Assembly: GCF_019977295.1 (NCBI RefSeq)
Contig: NZ_AP024651.1
Coordinates: 2,976,001-3,040,000, forward strand
DNA: 64,000 nucleotides
DNA from: Arthrobacter sp. StoSoilB20
GTDB taxonomy: Bacteria > Actinomycetota > Actinomycetes > Actinomycetales > Micrococcaceae
Direction: 5' to 3'
Part shown: in pieces, positions 9,009 to 17,784 of the stretch
Layout: each line of letters starts with the position of its first letter
Numbering within the stretch: the first letter of the stretch is position 1
Notes under the pieces: model-generated
What the model was told of the DNA's origin: nothing
Databases searched by the model: none
Seen by the model: only the letters and a program-made list of their open reading frames with translations
Position numbers and translations under genes: made by a program

Positions 9009-9937
9009 CGTCGTGCCTCCATCGTGTCATCGGCGAAGTCGCCACTCGGCGTCCCTGCAGAGTCGGCGCCGGCCATGGTCTTTCGCACCACCAACTGCTG
9101 CAAGGAAACCGGCGACAGTTCAAGCCCCAACTCCCGGGCCTCGGTGCGTTCGCGGTGATCCAACACCTCGTCCACGGTCACCGACGCCAGGGATCCGAGC
9201 GTTTCGCGGTGCAGGACCTTCCTGCCGCTGAGGAACGAATCCACCGTTTCGGCAGAGCCGGATACCGTGACGGCCGAACCCCGGATCTCCTCGGCATCGG
9301 CGTCCATGATGATCCGGCCCCGGTCAATCACCACTACGTGCTCCAGGAGGTTTGCTACCTCATCGATCAGGTGGGAGGAGAGGATGATGGTTCGCGGGTG
9401 CCGGGCGTAGTCCTCAACCAGGCGGTCATAGAACAATTGCCGGGCAACGGCGTCGAGCCCCAGGTACGGCTCATCGAAGAAGGTCAGTTCTGCGCGGGAG
9501 GCGAGGCCGATGATGACCCCGACGGCGGATAACTGCCCCCGTGAGAGCTTCTTGATGCGGCGTGTGAGGGGAAGCTGGAAGTCTTCGGCCAGCCGGTCCG
9601 CGAAACCCTGGTCCCAGTCCTTGTAGAACAGGGCGGCAGAGCGGAAAGCGTGGCGGGGCTGGAAATCGTCCGGATACTTCTGCGATTCCCGGATGAAGCA
9701 GATCCTGGATAACACGGCGTCATTTTCATAGGCGCTGGCGCCAAAGACGAGTGCTTCCCCGGAGGTGGCAAAGGCCTGGGCGGTGAGGATGGACATCAGC
9801 GTGGTCTTCCCGGCGCCGTTTCTCCCCAGCAGGCCGTAGATACGGTTCGCGGAGAGGCTGAGGTTGACGTTGTCCAGTGCGTTGAGGTCTTTGTAGTGCT
9901 TGATCAGGTGACGGGCCTCGACGATGGTCTCGTTCAC
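9005..9937 (-). CDS. ABC transporter ATP-binding protein (YtrB-like)
   Basis: 310 aa. A standard ABC ATPase domain occupies about residues 5-230: Walker A GLLGRNGAGKTTLMS, signature LSRGQLSAVG, Walker B ELTFFDEPYLGLD and an H-loop IILSSHLIDE. The ~80-residue C-terminal extension after the H-loop is typical of this exporter class. It sits between the repressor gene (4-bp overlap with its stop) and the permease gene (4-bp overlap), a tightly coupled three-gene operon. It energises export by the downstream permease. Confidence 0.93.
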   Translation of the reverse strand: MNETIVEARHLIKHYKDLNALDNVNLSLSANRIYGLLGRNGAGKTTLMSILTAQAFATSGEALVFGASAYENDAVLSRICFIRESQKYPDDFQPRHAFRSAALFYKDWDQGFADRLAEDFQLPLTRRIKKLSRGQLSAVGVIIGLASRAELTFFDEPYLGLDAVARQLFYDRLVEDYARHPRTIILSSHLIDEVANLLEHVVVIDRGRIIMDADAEEIRGSAVTVSGSAETVDSFLSGRKVLHRETLGSLASVTVDEVLDHRERTEARELGLELSPVSLQQLVVRKTMAGADSAGTPSGDFADDTMEARR

Positions 9938-10335
9938 AGGGCCGCGCTCCTTTCTTTGTCTGTCCCGGTTTCCGGTACAAGCCCGGAGGTGCGTTCAATC
10001 ATGGTGTTCAGCTGCTCGGCCGTAATGCCCAGCTTCCGGGCTTCCAAAGCCAGCGGCTTGACGTATTGCTCGACAAATTCTTCGGTGCGGCGCGCTATCA
10101 ACTGGGCGCGGGCCCCTGTTGCTACGAACATCCCTATCCCCCTGCGCTTGTACAGAATTCCTGAATCCACCAGCAGGTTGACGCCTTTGGCGGCGGTCGC
10201 CGGGTTGATCCGATGGAAGGCAGCAAACTCGTTGGTGGAGGGCACCTGCGACTCTTCGGCCATGGTTCCGTCCACGATTCCGTTCTCGATGAGCTCTGCG
10301 ATCTGAAGGAAGATCGGCTTGCTGTCATCGATCAT
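9934..10335 (-). CDS. GntR-family repressor, YtrA subfamily
   Basis: 133 aa. The N-terminal ~75 residues form a winged helix-turn-helix (PIFLQIAELIENGIVDG, then VPSTNEFAAFHRINPATAAK), followed by a short ~50-residue helical tail. That short effector-less tail is what defines YtrA-type GntR regulators. It is first in the operon with the ATPase and permease. A perfect-looking operator overlapping the -10 box directly upstream indicates autorepression. I chose the ATG at 10333-10335. In-frame GTG codons at 10339-10341 and 10342-10344 are alternatives, and the AAAGAGG ribosome site (about 10347-10353) fits 10341 or 10335. Confidence 0.9.
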   Translation of the reverse strand: MIDDSKPIFLQIAELIENGIVDGTMAEESQVPSTNEFAAFHRINPATAAKGVNLLVDSGILYKRRGIGMFVATGARAQLIARRTEEFVEQYVKPLALEARKLGITAEQLNTMIERTSGLVPETGTDKERSAAL

Positions 10336-10352
10336 GAGCACCACCGCCTCTT

Positions 10353-10378
10353 TGGTTCGTTACTCATGTAACTAACCA
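10353..10378. promoter_or_regulatory. Operator of the GntR repressor (inverted repeat)
   Basis: Two 11-bp arms, TGGTTCGTTAC and GTAACTAACCA, are separated by TCAT and match at 10 of 11 positions. The site overlaps the -10 box of the operon promoter and ends about 18 bp before the chosen start codon. Its size and symmetry fit a dimeric GntR protein. The assignment to the adjacent repressor is inference. Confidence 0.8.
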
Positions 10379-10402
10379 TACAAGCAGTGAAGCAGGAGTC
10401 AA
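10375..10402 (-). promoter_or_regulatory. Promoter of the GntR/ABC operon
   Basis: On the minus strand a -35 box TTGACT (10397-10402) and a -10 box TATGGT (10375-10380) are 16 bp apart, a good vegetative-sigma match. The operator starts inside the -10 box, so repressor binding would block RNA polymerase. Confidence 0.7.
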
Positions 10403-10451
10403 GGCTCGCGCCGGGAAAATCACGACGACGGCCGTCAAGTAGGCTTGTTGG

Positions 10452-11225
10452 GTGATCTTTTCTGCGATAAACGACCTTGCCGTATCCACCATCGGGGGTG
10501 CGGGACCGGTTCAACCCTCCATGGCTTCGTTCCTGCCGGACTGGCTGAACCCTGACGTCTTCCTCCGCGATTCACCGCTGGGACCCTGGGTGATCCTCCT
10601 GGTCTGCGCCATCGTTTTCGCAGAAACAGGCCTCCTGGTGGGTTTCTTCCTGCCGGGTGATTCGATGCTGTTCACGGCAGGGCTGCTGGTCTCCACCGGT
10701 GCCATCGAATTCAATCTCTTCGCCATGTGCGGCCTGATCATCGTCGCTGCCATCATCGGCAACCAGACTGGCTACCTCATAGGGTCAAAGGCCGGCCCGG
10801 CCATCTTCAACAAGCCTGATTCACGGCTTTTCAAGAGGGAAAACGTCGAAAGCGCCCACGCGTTCTTTGAAAAGCACGGTGGCAAGGCCTTGATCCTTGC
10901 CCGCTTCGTTCCCATCATCCGGACCTTCGTGCCGGTCATCGTGGGCGTTGCGCAGATGGATAAGCGCAAGTTCTTCCTCTTCAACGTCATCGGCGCTGTC
11001 CTTTGGGGCGGCGGAGTGACCCTGCTCGGTGCATGGCTTGGCCAGTTCGAGTGGGTCGGAAACAACATCGACATCATTTTCATTGTGATCGTCCTGATCT
11101 CGGTCATCCCGATCTTCATTGAGATTGGACGTGGATTCGTGGCCAAGCGCCGTGCGGCTGCCGGAGGCGGGGACCCCGTGGAGGAGTTCATCGAGGAACA
11201 CGAGGGCGGCAAGCAGGAGCACTGA
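10452..11225 (+). CDS. DedA-family membrane protein
   Basis: 257 aa inner-membrane protein of the DedA/SNARE-associated family, linked in other bacteria to undecaprenyl-phosphate or phospholipid flipping and envelope integrity. It shows the family core: ETGLLVGFFLPGDSMLFTAG (E/FxPGD, residues ~55-75), the re-entrant ARFVPIIRTFVPVIVG motif with the conserved Arg/Pro residues, and a final TM helix followed by a charged tail (EEFIEEHEGGKQ). The GTG at 10452 is used here. The in-frame ATG at 10521 (MASFLPDWLN) is a possible shorter start, since no strong ribosome site precedes either. It ends at a strong bidirectional terminator. Confidence 0.92.
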   Translation: MIFSAINDLAVSTIGGAGPVQPSMASFLPDWLNPDVFLRDSPLGPWVILLVCAIVFAETGLLVGFFLPGDSMLFTAGLLVSTGAIEFNLFAMCGLIIVAAIIGNQTGYLIGSKAGPAIFNKPDSRLFKRENVESAHAFFEKHGGKALILARFVPIIRTFVPVIVGVAQMDKRKFFLFNVIGAVLWGGGVTLLGAWLGQFEWVGNNIDIIFIVIVLISVIPIFIEIGRGFVAKRRAAAGGGDPVEEFIEEHEGGKQEH

Positions 11226-11272
11226 GGCTTCACAGCCGCTCCGAGGCACAGGCCGCGCCTGGAGCCCGGAAC

Positions 11273-11314
11273 AGCAAAAAAGGCACCCCGCATCGGCGGG
11301 GTGCCTTTTTTGCT
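11273..11314. terminator. Bidirectional rho-independent terminator
   Basis: A perfect 19-bp stem pairs 11273-11291 with 11296-11314 around a 4-base loop. The GC core GGCACCCCGC is flanked by A6 on one side and T6 on the other, so it terminates both the plus-strand dedA transcript and the converging minus-strand rdgB transcript. Confidence 0.95.
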
Positions 11315-11324
11315 GACGCAGAGC

Positions 11325-11987
11325 TTACTGCGAACCGGGGCCGGACAAAGCCGAGACGATCGCGGGAAGCAGTGCCCGGAACGCCTGGCCGCGATGGCTG
11401 ATGGCGTTTTTCTCCTCCGGGCTCAGTTCTGCACAGCTGCGGTCCATGCCGGCCGGCTGCAGCACGGGGTCGTAGCCGAAGCCACCCACACCCCGGGGTT
11501 CACGCAGGAGCGTCCCTTCGAGCTGGCCGTATTCGACGGTTTCATGGGCGATGCCATCGGAGCCCGGCACAGCCAAAGCGGCAGCACAAACAAACGCAGC
11601 TCCACGGAAGTCGTCCGGAACATCAGAGAGCTGGGCCAGCAACAAGTTCAGGTTGGCGGTGTCGTTCCCGTGGGTTCCGGACCAACGCGCCGAGAAGATG
11701 CCCGGGGCTCCGCCCAGAACATCGACGGCCAAGCCGGAATCATCGGCAATCGCGACCAGACCCGTAGCCTCCGCGACGGCGCGGGCCTTCAGGAGCGAGT
11801 TCTCGGCAAAGGTGACGCCGGTTTCCGCAACGTCCGGGGCACCGGCCGCAGCGGCGTCCACCACCTGGGTATCGACGTCGAGTCCTGGTACCTGGTCCCG
11901 CAGCAACTCCCTGAGTTCCCTCAGCTTGCCCTTGTTGTGGGTAGCCAGGACAAGGCGCGGAGCCGCGGTTGCTGCCGTGCCGCTCAC
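11325..11987 (-). CDS. rdgB: XTP/dITP diphosphatase (RdgB/HAM1)
   Basis: 220 aa. It hydrolyses non-canonical purine triphosphates (ITP, XTP, dITP) to monophosphates, keeping them out of DNA and RNA. The N-terminal [18 protein letters not shown] is the substrate-binding signature of the HAM1 family. [19 protein letters not shown] carries the catalytic/Mg Asp residues, and GGFGYDP and [10 protein letters not shown] close the active site. It is the last gene of the murI-MBL-rph-rdgB run, overlapping the rph stop by 4 bp. The same order occurs in M. tuberculosis (Rv1338-Rv1341). Confidence 0.95.
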   Translation of the reverse strand: MSGTAATAAPRLVLATHNKGKLRELRELLRDQVPGLDVDTQVVDAAAAGAPDVAETGVTFAENSLLKARAVAEATGLVAIADDSGLAVDVLGGAPGIFSARWSGTHGNDTANLNLLLAQLSDVPDDFRGAAFVCAAALAVPGSDGIAHETVEYGQLEGTLLREPRGVGGFGYDPVLQPAGMDRSCAELSPEEKNAISHRGQAFRALLPAIVSALSGPGSQ

Positions 11988-12742
11988 GGGGCCTCGGCCA
12001 GGGTTTCGCGCTGGATGGCTGACAACTGCGTGGTGCCCAGCAGGGCCAGGTCCAGCAGTGCGTTCAATTCGTCGCGGTCGAAGGGAGCACCTTCAGCGGT
12101 GCCCTGGACCTCGACGAACTTTCCGGATCCGGTGACCACAACGTTCATGTCCGTCTCGGCCCGGACGTCCTCCACATAGGGCAGGTCCAGCATGGGCACG
12201 CCGTCAATGATTCCCACGGAGACCGCTGCGATGGTGTCCACCAGCGGCTCGGCGTTGCGCGCGATCAGCTTGTTCTCCCGGGCGAAGCGGATGGCTTCAG
12301 CCAGCGCGACATAAGCACCCGTGATGGCAGCGGTGCGTGTGCCGCCGTCGGCCTGCAGGACGTCGCAGTCCAGCACGATGGTGTTCTCACCCAACGCCTT
12401 GGTGTCGATGATCGAGCGCAGTGAGCGCCCGATCAGGCGTGAGATTTCGTGGGTACGGCCGCCGATCTTGCCCTTCACGGACTCGCGGTCCGATCGGGTG
12501 TTCGTAGCCCGGGGCAGCATGGCGTACTCCGCGGTGACCCAGCCGCGGCCTTCGCCCTTAAGCCAGCGCGGCACGCCCTCGGTCAGGGAAGCTGTGCACA
12601 GGACCCGGGTGTTGCCGAACTCGATCAGCGCCGAACCTTCGGCCTGCTTGGACCAGCCGCGCGTGATGCTGATGGGGCGCAATTGGTCTGGGGTCCGGCC
12701 ATCGGCACGGATGACGGGGGTGGCTGTAGCTTCAGAAGTCAT
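11984..12742 (-). CDS. rph: Ribonuclease PH
   Basis: 252 aa phosphorolytic 3'-5' exoribonuclease that trims tRNA 3' ends. Family landmarks are [24 protein letters not shown] near residue 20, the Arg-rich [13 protein letters not shown], and the phosphate/active-site block [19 protein letters not shown]. Length matches E. coli RNase PH (238 aa). It overlaps rdgB by 4 bp downstream. A 99-bp gap with a small tandem repeat separates it from the upstream phosphodiesterase gene. Confidence 0.96.
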   Translation of the reverse strand: MTSEATATPVIRADGRTPDQLRPISITRGWSKQAEGSALIEFGNTRVLCTASLTEGVPRWLKGEGRGWVTAEYAMLPRATNTRSDRESVKGKIGGRTHEISRLIGRSLRSIIDTKALGENTIVLDCDVLQADGGTRTAAITGAYVALAEAIRFARENKLIARNAEPLVDTIAAVSVGIIDGVPMLDLPYVEDVRAETDMNVVVTGSGKFVEVQGTAEGAPFDRDELNALLDLALLGTTQLSAIQRETLAEAP

Positions 12743-12804
12743 GCTCCAAGCTTAGCCAAGCCCGGACACCCCCGGCGCCCGCACTGGCCGGCGCCTTCCA
12801 GGCT

Positions 12805-12843
12805 GGATCGTTCGACTGGATCCTTCTACTGGATCCTTCGACT
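12805..12843. repeat. 13-bp direct tandem repeat, three copies
   Basis: Three head-to-tail 13-bp units, GGATCGTTCGACT, GGATCCTTCTACT and GGATCCTTCGACT, lie in the rph/phosphodiesterase gap. The last unit runs into the phosphodiesterase stop codon (12842-12844). Confidence 0.85.
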
Positions 12844-13639
12844 AGATCGTGTAATGCACTCCTGCGACAGCTACGGCGACGTCGCCGGCGAAGACCGGTT
12901 TCGCCTCGGACAGGACCTTGGTTTGTGAAGTCCATACCGGAATGTGGGTCAACAGCAACCTCCTGGCAGCAGCGTTCGTTGCTGCCTCCCCCGCACGCTT
13001 GCCGGTGAGGTGGACGTCCTTGACGTCATCGTCCCGGCCTTCCTCGAACGCCGCTTCACACAGGAACAAGTCCGCGCCCTTGGCCGCATCCTCCAGGCCT
13101 TGGCAGGAATCGGTGTCCCCGGAGTACGTCAGGACCTTCGTAACCGCCACACCGTCCTTGCCGGGCTCGGTGGCAGTCACACGCAACGCGTAGGCCTCTT
13201 CCACCGGGTGGTTTACGGCAAACGGGGTCACCGTAAAGGGGCCCACAGTGACAGGTTGCCGTTCGGCCCAGTGGGTAAAGTCGAATTCCTCGTGCATGCC
13301 CGGATCCAAATCCAGGCCATAGGCTGTGGCCATCCGGTCCGCCGTAGCGGCAGGTCCCCAGACCGGGAGCCGGTCCCGCCCCCATCCGCCTGGCTTCCAG
13401 CGAACGGCCACGTGGAGTCCGCAGAGGTCCATGCAGTGGTCCGGGTGGAGGTGGGTGAGGAAGATTGCGTCAATGTCTTCCAGATCCGTGTAACGCTGGA
13501 TGGCACCCAAAGCACCGCTGCCCAGGTCCATGACGATCTTCCATTCGCGCTCACCGTCATGCGCGGTCACCAAATAACACGACGCCGGGGAACCGGGTCC
13601 GGGGAATGAGCCCGTGCAGCCCACAATGGTGAGTTTCAC
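12842..13639 (-). CDS. MBL-fold cyclic-nucleotide phosphodiesterase-like hydrolase (Rv1339 type)
   Basis: 265 aa metallo-beta-lactamase fold. [14 protein letters not shown] gives the HxHxDH zinc ligands (H63, H65, D67, H68). Further metal ligands lie in [11 protein letters not shown], and a [22 protein letters not shown] histidine follows. It occupies the murI-x-rph-rdgB slot held in M. tuberculosis by Rv1339, reported as an atypical class II cAMP phosphodiesterase. cAMP activity here is inferred from that position and fold. The start is GTG at 13637-13639 ([15 protein letters not shown]), overlapping the murI stop as GTGA. An open frame extending upstream of this is antisense read-through of no MBL character. 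Confidence 0.88.
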   Translation of the reverse strand: MKLTIVGCTGSFPGPGSPASCYLVTAHDGEREWKIVMDLGSGALGAIQRYTDLEDIDAIFLTHLHPDHCMDLCGLHVAVRWKPGGWGRDRLPVWGPAATADRMATAYGLDLDPGMHEEFDFTHWAERQPVTVGPFTVTPFAVNHPVEEAYALRVTATEPGKDGVAVTKVLTYSGDTDSCQGLEDAAKGADLFLCEAAFEEGRDDDVKDVHLTGKRAGEAATNAAARRLLLTHIPVWTSQTKVLSEAKPVFAGDVAVAVAGVHYTI

Positions 13640-14667
13640 AATCCACGCCCCAGGGTGTTGCCCGCGCCGGCGTTGACGGCCGGATCCGGCTGTACAAAGT
13701 ACGAGCGCCGGGACAGGCCGGTTCCGGAGCGTGCCGCTTCCAACATCTCGGGCGTAATACGGGCCAGGCTGCCGGTGGGGTACTGCGCCGCCACATGGTC
13801 CACGTGCTTCACCGAGAGGACCTCCGGTCCCAGGAAACGGCGGGCGAGGGTCTCGAACTGGGCAGCATCTCCAGTGGCAATGAACTCGTGGCTTGGCGTG
13901 GTGGGCTCCGTCCGCTGGATGCCATGGTTGGCCAAGGCGCGGTACACGTCTTTGGCTGTTTCCTCGGCACTGGAAACCAGCGTGACGTCCTCGCCCATGA
14001 CGAAGGAGATGACGCCGGTCAGCAACGGGTAGTGGGTGCATCCGAGGACCACTGTGTCCACTCCGGCTTCCTTGAGCGGCTCCAGGTATTCGTTGGCTGC
14101 AGCGAGAAGGTCAGGTCCGGTGGTGATGCCAGCCTCCACGAAGTTCACGAAGGCCGGGCAGGCCACTGAGGTGATGGTGAGGTCAGGAGCAGCAGCGAAA
14201 GTATCTTCGTAGGCACGGGACCCAACAGTGGCTGAGGTTCCGATGACGCCGATCCTGCCTGAACGCGTAGCCGCGACAGCCCGCCGCACGGCCGGCTGGA
14301 TGACCTCGATGACCGGAATGCCATAGCGGGCCGTATACCTTTCCCGCGCATCCCGGAGCACGGCGGCGGAGGCGGAGTTGCAGGCAATGGTCAGCAACTT
14401 CACGCCCGAATCCACCAGCTCATCCATCACGCCCAAAGCATTGGCCCGCACCTCGGCGATGGGAAGGGGACCGTAAGGGCCGTTGGCAGTGTCACCTACG
14501 TAGAGGATTGACTCGTTGGGAAGCTGGTCGATGATGGAGCGCGCAACGGTCAACCCGCCGACTCCGGAGTCGAAAATGCCGATCGGGCGCGTGCCGACAA
14601 GTTCCCCCGTGCTGATGGGGGCGTCAGAGCCCAGGGCGCCGCTTGGTGAACCCGATGCTGAAGTCAT
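13636..14667 (-). CDS. murI: Glutamate racemase
   Basis: 343 aa from the chosen start. It makes D-glutamate for peptidoglycan. Both catalytic cysteines are present in TIACNSASA and [10 protein letters not shown], with [15 protein letters not shown] as the N-terminal signature and [12 protein letters not shown] as the conserved loop. The usual length is about 265-285 aa, so both an N-terminal leader of ~30 residues and a C-terminal extension are present. The start is uncertain: ATG 14667 lacks a ribosome site and may be leaderless, while ATG 14706 has GGAG ten bases upstream. It is the first gene of the murI-PDE-rph-rdgB run. Confidence 0.94.
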   Translation of the reverse strand: MTSASGSPSGALGSDAPISTGELVGTRPIGIFDSGVGGLTVARSIIDQLPNESILYVGDTANGPYGPLPIAEVRANALGVMDELVDSGVKLLTIACNSASAAVLRDARERYTARYGIPVIEVIQPAVRRAVAATRSGRIGVIGTSATVGSRAYEDTFAAAPDLTITSVACPAFVNFVEAGITTGPDLLAAANEYLEPLKEAGVDTVVLGCTHYPLLTGVISFVMGEDVTLVSSAEETAKDVYRALANHGIQRTEPTTPSHEFIATGDAAQFETLARRFLGPEVLSVKHVDHVAAQYPTGSLARITPEMLEAARSGTGLSRRSYFVQPDPAVNAGAGNTLGRGL

Positions 14668-14669
14668 AA

Positions 14670-14683
14670 TTATTCGAGAATAA
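14670..14683. repeat. AT-rich 14-bp perfect palindrome before murI
   Basis: TTATTCGAGAATAA is a perfect inverted repeat 2 bp upstream of the ATG at 14667, in otherwise GC-rich DNA. On the minus strand it contains TATTCT nine bases before that ATG, the spacing of a -10 box for a leaderless transcript. The alternative reading is that it lies inside murI coding sequence if ATG 14706 is the true start. Confidence 0.5.
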
Positions 14684-14770
14684 GGCTTCCCTTGGTGTGC
14701 GGCCATTACCTGTGGTCTCCGCCTCGTGTCTGATGTGTCACACGGCAGGAGCAGCACTTGGCCGTCCGGA

Positions 14771-15337
14771 TCAGGATTTCCCCTGCCTTGCCGCCATCAT
14801 GGCCTGTACCAGGGACTCCTGCAGCCAGGTAGTGAAGTTGTAGACCAGGGCCAGGTAACTTTCCACGTCTTCGGCCTGGCTCCAGTCCTGCATGCTGTGG
14901 ATGTGTTCGGCGTCAGCTTCATCGCGGATGTCCAGGCGTTCGGCGAGGACCAGGCGGACGTCGTTCAGGGCCATGGACCACCGCGTGGCGTCCTCTGGAG
15001 TCAGGACCAGGTCGTCTTTGTCCAGCCCCATGGCCGCGGCCCTCAGGGCTCCGATCTTGTTTTCCCGCACCGAGCGTTCGGTGAGCTGCCGGAACTCCAG
15101 CGAGCCGCCGTCGTCGTCCTTCATGACGTTGGGCAGCAGCCGCAGCAGCGCACGGTCGCTGGGCTGCTTGACGTCCATGTCCAGGCCGATGAGGGCCGCC
15201 AGGGGGTCCTCGTTCTCCTTGACGTCCTGCTCCAACATGGAAATGACGTCGTCCAGCAATCCGCGCAAGAGGTCCCGTTCAGCGGGTTCGAGGTATCCCG
15301 TGATGCCCTTGAGTCCGTACTTGAATGCCTTAGCCAC
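14771..15337 (-). CDS. DUF2017 family protein
   Basis: 188 aa soluble, largely helical, acidic protein. It shows the family features [20 protein letters not shown] and [21 protein letters not shown]. In actinobacteria it is almost always encoded directly after clpS, and that order is kept here. Its GTG start (15335-15337) overlaps the clpS stop by 8 bp, so it is translationally coupled. Function is unknown, and a role in ClpS/Clp proteolysis is only inferred from the pairing. Confidence 0.9.
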   Translation of the reverse strand: MAKAFKYGLKGITGYLEPAERDLLRGLLDDVISMLEQDVKENEDPLAALIGLDMDVKQPSDRALLRLLPNVMKDDDGGSLEFRQLTERSVRENKIGALRAAAMGLDKDDLVLTPEDATRWSMALNDVRLVLAERLDIRDEADAEHIHSMQDWSQAEDVESYLALVYNFTTWLQESLVQAMMAARQGKS

Positions 15338-15692
15338 GCTGGCGGCCGCCCTTTCCGGGTGTTTCGTTTCCGCTCGCGGCCTTCTCCACGGTGGCCCACA
15401 AGCCAAAACCGTGCATGGCTACCGCGTGCTGCTCCACTTGTTCCTTGCTTCCGTGGGCCACGATGGAGCGGCCCTTTTTGTGGACCTCCATCATCAGCTT
15501 GTGGGCTTTGGACTCGGAATAGCCGAAGTAACTCTGGAAGACAAAGCTCACGTAGCTCATCAGATTCACCGGATCATTCCAGATCACAAGGTTCCACGGG
15601 ATATCAGGGGCGGTCAGGACATCGGTGGCGGACTGCTCTGCAGCTTTGGTCCGCTCATCGATGTCCGTGCCATACGCAACGCTGGGGCTCAT
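15330..15692 (-). CDS. clpS: ClpS, N-end-rule adaptor of the Clp protease
   Basis: 120 aa. It delivers proteins with N-degrons to the ClpAP/ClpCP protease. The core motif WNLVIWNDPVNLMSYVSFVF holds the Asn-Asp substrate pocket. HKLMMEVHKKGRSIVAHGS and EQHAVAMHGFGLWATVEK complete the ClpS fold. A ~30-residue Asp/Glu-rich N-terminal arm precedes it, as in other ClpS proteins. It is first in an operon with DUF2017 and divergent from pncB, with 37 bp between start codons. Confidence 0.96.
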   Translation of the reverse strand: MSPSVAYGTDIDERTKAAEQSATDVLTAPDIPWNLVIWNDPVNLMSYVSFVFQSYFGYSESKAHKLMMEVHKKGRSIVAHGSKEQVEQHAVAMHGFGLWATVEKAASGNETPGKGGRQRG

Positions 15693-15729
15693 CTGTCCAT
15701 TCTATGGCGGCTCGCACTAGAGTGAATTC

Positions 15730-17058
15730 GTGAGTAGAGCCACGTCCTGGGACCACCCCGCAACTTCCTTGTACACCGACCATTACGAACTGACCATGCT
15801 TCAGGCCGCCTTGCATTCGGGCGCCGCGCATCGTCGTTCGGTCTTCGAAGCCTTCGCCCGGCGGCTGCCGGACGGCCGGCGCTACGGCGTGGTGGGCGGC
15901 ACGGGGCGCCTGCTGGAGGGCATAGCCGACTTCCGCTTCGGCGACGCCGAGCTCGCATTCCTCCAGCAGAACAAAGTGGTCAACCAGGAAACACTGGACT
16001 ATCTGGCAGACTACAAGTTCAGCGGCGACATCTGGGGCTACGCCGAGGGCGACGCCTATTTCCCCAACTCCCCCATCCTGATCGTCGAATCCACCTTCGC
16101 AGAAGCCTGCATCCTGGAGACCTACATCCTGTCCGTCCTCAACCACGACAGTGCCATTGCCTCCGCCGCTTCACGCATGACCTCCGCAGCGGGCACCCGC
16201 CCCTGCATCGAGATGGGCTCCCGTCGGACCCAGGAAGAATCGGCGACGGCGGCAGCGCGCGCCGCCGTGATCGCCGGCTTCGCCAGCACCTCCAACCTGG
16301 AGGCCGGACGCCGCTACGGCATCAAGACGGTCGGCACGGCAGCCCACTCCTTCACCTTGCTCCATGACACCGAGCGGGAAGCCTTCGAAGCGCAGATCGC
16401 GACCTTCGGACCCGGGACCTCGCTGCTGGTGGACACCTACGACGTCGAGACCGCGGTGCGCACTGCCGTGGAACTGGCCGGCGACAAGCTCGGTGCAGTC
16501 CGCCTGGATTCCGGGGACCTGATTGCCCAGGCACAGTGGGTCCGGCAATTGCTGGATGACCTGGGCAACGTCAACACAAGGATCGTGGTGACCTCGGACC
16601 TTGACGAATTCGCCATCGCTGCCCTCCAGTCGGCCCCGGTGGACTCCTACGGCGTGGGCACGTCCCTGGTGACCGGTTCCGGTGCTCCCACGGCCAGCAT
16701 GGTCTACAAACTGGTGAGCCGTACCAACGATTCCGGCGAGTTCATTTCAGTGGCCAAGGCCGCAAAGAACAAAGCCAGCGTGGGTGGACGGAAGTACGCC
16801 CTGCGCAAACTCAATGACCGCGGCCGCGCCACCCAAGAGGTGGTGGGCATCGGCCATCGGCCCCAGGACGACGGCAACGACCGCGTACTTCTGCACCAAT
16901 TCGTCAAGAACGGCGAGGTCCTCCCGGGATGGACCGGGCCCGAAGGCGTGATCCGCGCCAAGGAGAGGCACACGGCCACCATGGCCGAGCTGCCCGCCGT
17001 CGTCAACCGCCTCCAGCGCGGCGAGGCCGCCATTCCCACTGTCTACGAGGAGAACTGA
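15730..17058 (+). CDS. pncB: Nicotinate phosphoribosyltransferase
   Basis: 442 aa. It converts nicotinate plus PRPP to nicotinate mononucleotide in NAD salvage. Characteristic segments are TDHYELTMLQAAL at the N-terminus, the MGSRRTQEESA block, a GTAAHSFTLLHD histidine motif, the LVDTYDVETAV aspartates and RLDSGDL. The start is GTG. The stop TGA overlaps the pncA ATG (TGATG), so the nicotinamide-to-nicotinate and nicotinate-to-NaMN steps are made from one coupled message. Confidence 0.95.
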   Translation: MSRATSWDHPATSLYTDHYELTMLQAALHSGAAHRRSVFEAFARRLPDGRRYGVVGGTGRLLEGIADFRFGDAELAFLQQNKVVNQETLDYLADYKFSGDIWGYAEGDAYFPNSPILIVESTFAEACILETYILSVLNHDSAIASAASRMTSAAGTRPCIEMGSRRTQEESATAAARAAVIAGFASTSNLEAGRRYGIKTVGTAAHSFTLLHDTEREAFEAQIATFGPGTSLLVDTYDVETAVRTAVELAGDKLGAVRLDSGDLIAQAQWVRQLLDDLGNVNTRIVVTSDLDEFAIAALQSAPVDSYGVGTSLVTGSGAPTASMVYKLVSRTNDSGEFISVAKAAKNKASVGGRKYALRKLNDRGRATQEVVGIGHRPQDDGNDRVLLHQFVKNGEVLPGWTGPEGVIRAKERHTATMAELPAVVNRLQRGEAAIPTVYEEN

Positions 17059-17684
17059 TGTCCCGTGCCCTGATCATCGTTGATGTCCAGAACGACTTCT
17101 GCGAGGGCGGTACCCTCGCCGTTGAAGGCGGCGCAGCAATCGCCGGAGCCATCACCGAGTATGTTGATGCCAACCAGCAGCACTTCGACCACATCGTTGC
17201 CACGCAGGACTGGCACATCGAACCGGGCGGACACTTCTCGGATGACCCCGACATGGTGGATTCCTGGCCTCCGCACTGCCGCGCGCGGACAAAGGGCGCG
17301 GAACTGCACGAAGACCTCGACCCCGAGTACATCCAGGCCTATTTCCGCAAGGGACAATACACCGCGGCCTACTCCGGCTTTGAAGGGGTCCTCGCGCCCG
17401 AAGATGACGTCCCTACCGGAGACCTGAAGGCCGGTGCAACCGTAGCCGAGGTCCTCGAGGAGGATGCGATCGGGCTCGATGACTGGCTGCAAAGCCACGA
17501 CGTCGAGGACGTTGTGGTGGTGGGTCTGGCCACCGACTACTGCGTGAAGTCAACGGCACTTGATGCCGTTCAGGCCGGCTACAACACCACCGTCATCGCG
17601 GGCCTTACGGCCGGAATCGCCGAAGACCTCACCGATGCGCTGGACGAGATGGAAGCAGCCGGCGTCGACGTCGAACGCGACTGA
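17058..17684 (+). CDS. pncA: Nicotinamidase (PncA)
   Basis: 208 aa. It hydrolyses nicotinamide to nicotinate plus ammonia, feeding the upstream pncB product. The active site is complete: catalytic D9 (VDVQNDF), K98 (FRKGQYTAAYSGF) and C162 (ATDYCVKSTALDA). Metal ligands are D51, H53, H59 and H73 (QDWHIEPGGHF and PPHC). These align with D8/K96/C138 and D49/H51/H57/H71 of M. tuberculosis PncA, and the protein is about 20 residues longer. The ATG at 17058 is chosen because it overlaps the pncB stop. The longer open frame upstream is in the wrong frame of pncB. Confidence 0.96.
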   Translation: MSRALIIVDVQNDFCEGGTLAVEGGAAIAGAITEYVDANQQHFDHIVATQDWHIEPGGHFSDDPDMVDSWPPHCRARTKGAELHEDLDPEYIQAYFRKGQYTAAYSGFEGVLAPEDDVPTGDLKAGATVAEVLEEDAIGLDDWLQSHDVEDVVVVGLATDYCVKSTALDAVQAGYNTTVIAGLTAGIAEDLTDALDEMEAAGVDVERD

Positions 17685-17720
17685 GCTGCCGCTTTCTGAA
17701 CAGACACGGAAGGCCCGCAG

Positions 17721-17768
17721 CAGATACGCCGAAGGGCGCCGCAACCGCGGCGCCCTTTGGCGTATCTG
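17721..17768. terminator. Long hairpin between convergent pncA and helicase genes
   Basis: A 22-bp stem pairs 17721-17742 with 17747-17768 with one G-T wobble around loop AACC. It starts about 36 bp after pncA and ends 17 bp before the helicase stop, so it can serve both transcripts. There is no U-tract. Confidence 0.8.
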
Positions 17769-17784
17769 AGGGATGACGGTTCCG

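Noticed and set aside
12940..13610. Plus-strand 221-aa frame opposite the MBL gene
   Set aside because: The MBL metal motifs are on the minus strand. The plus frame has no start context.
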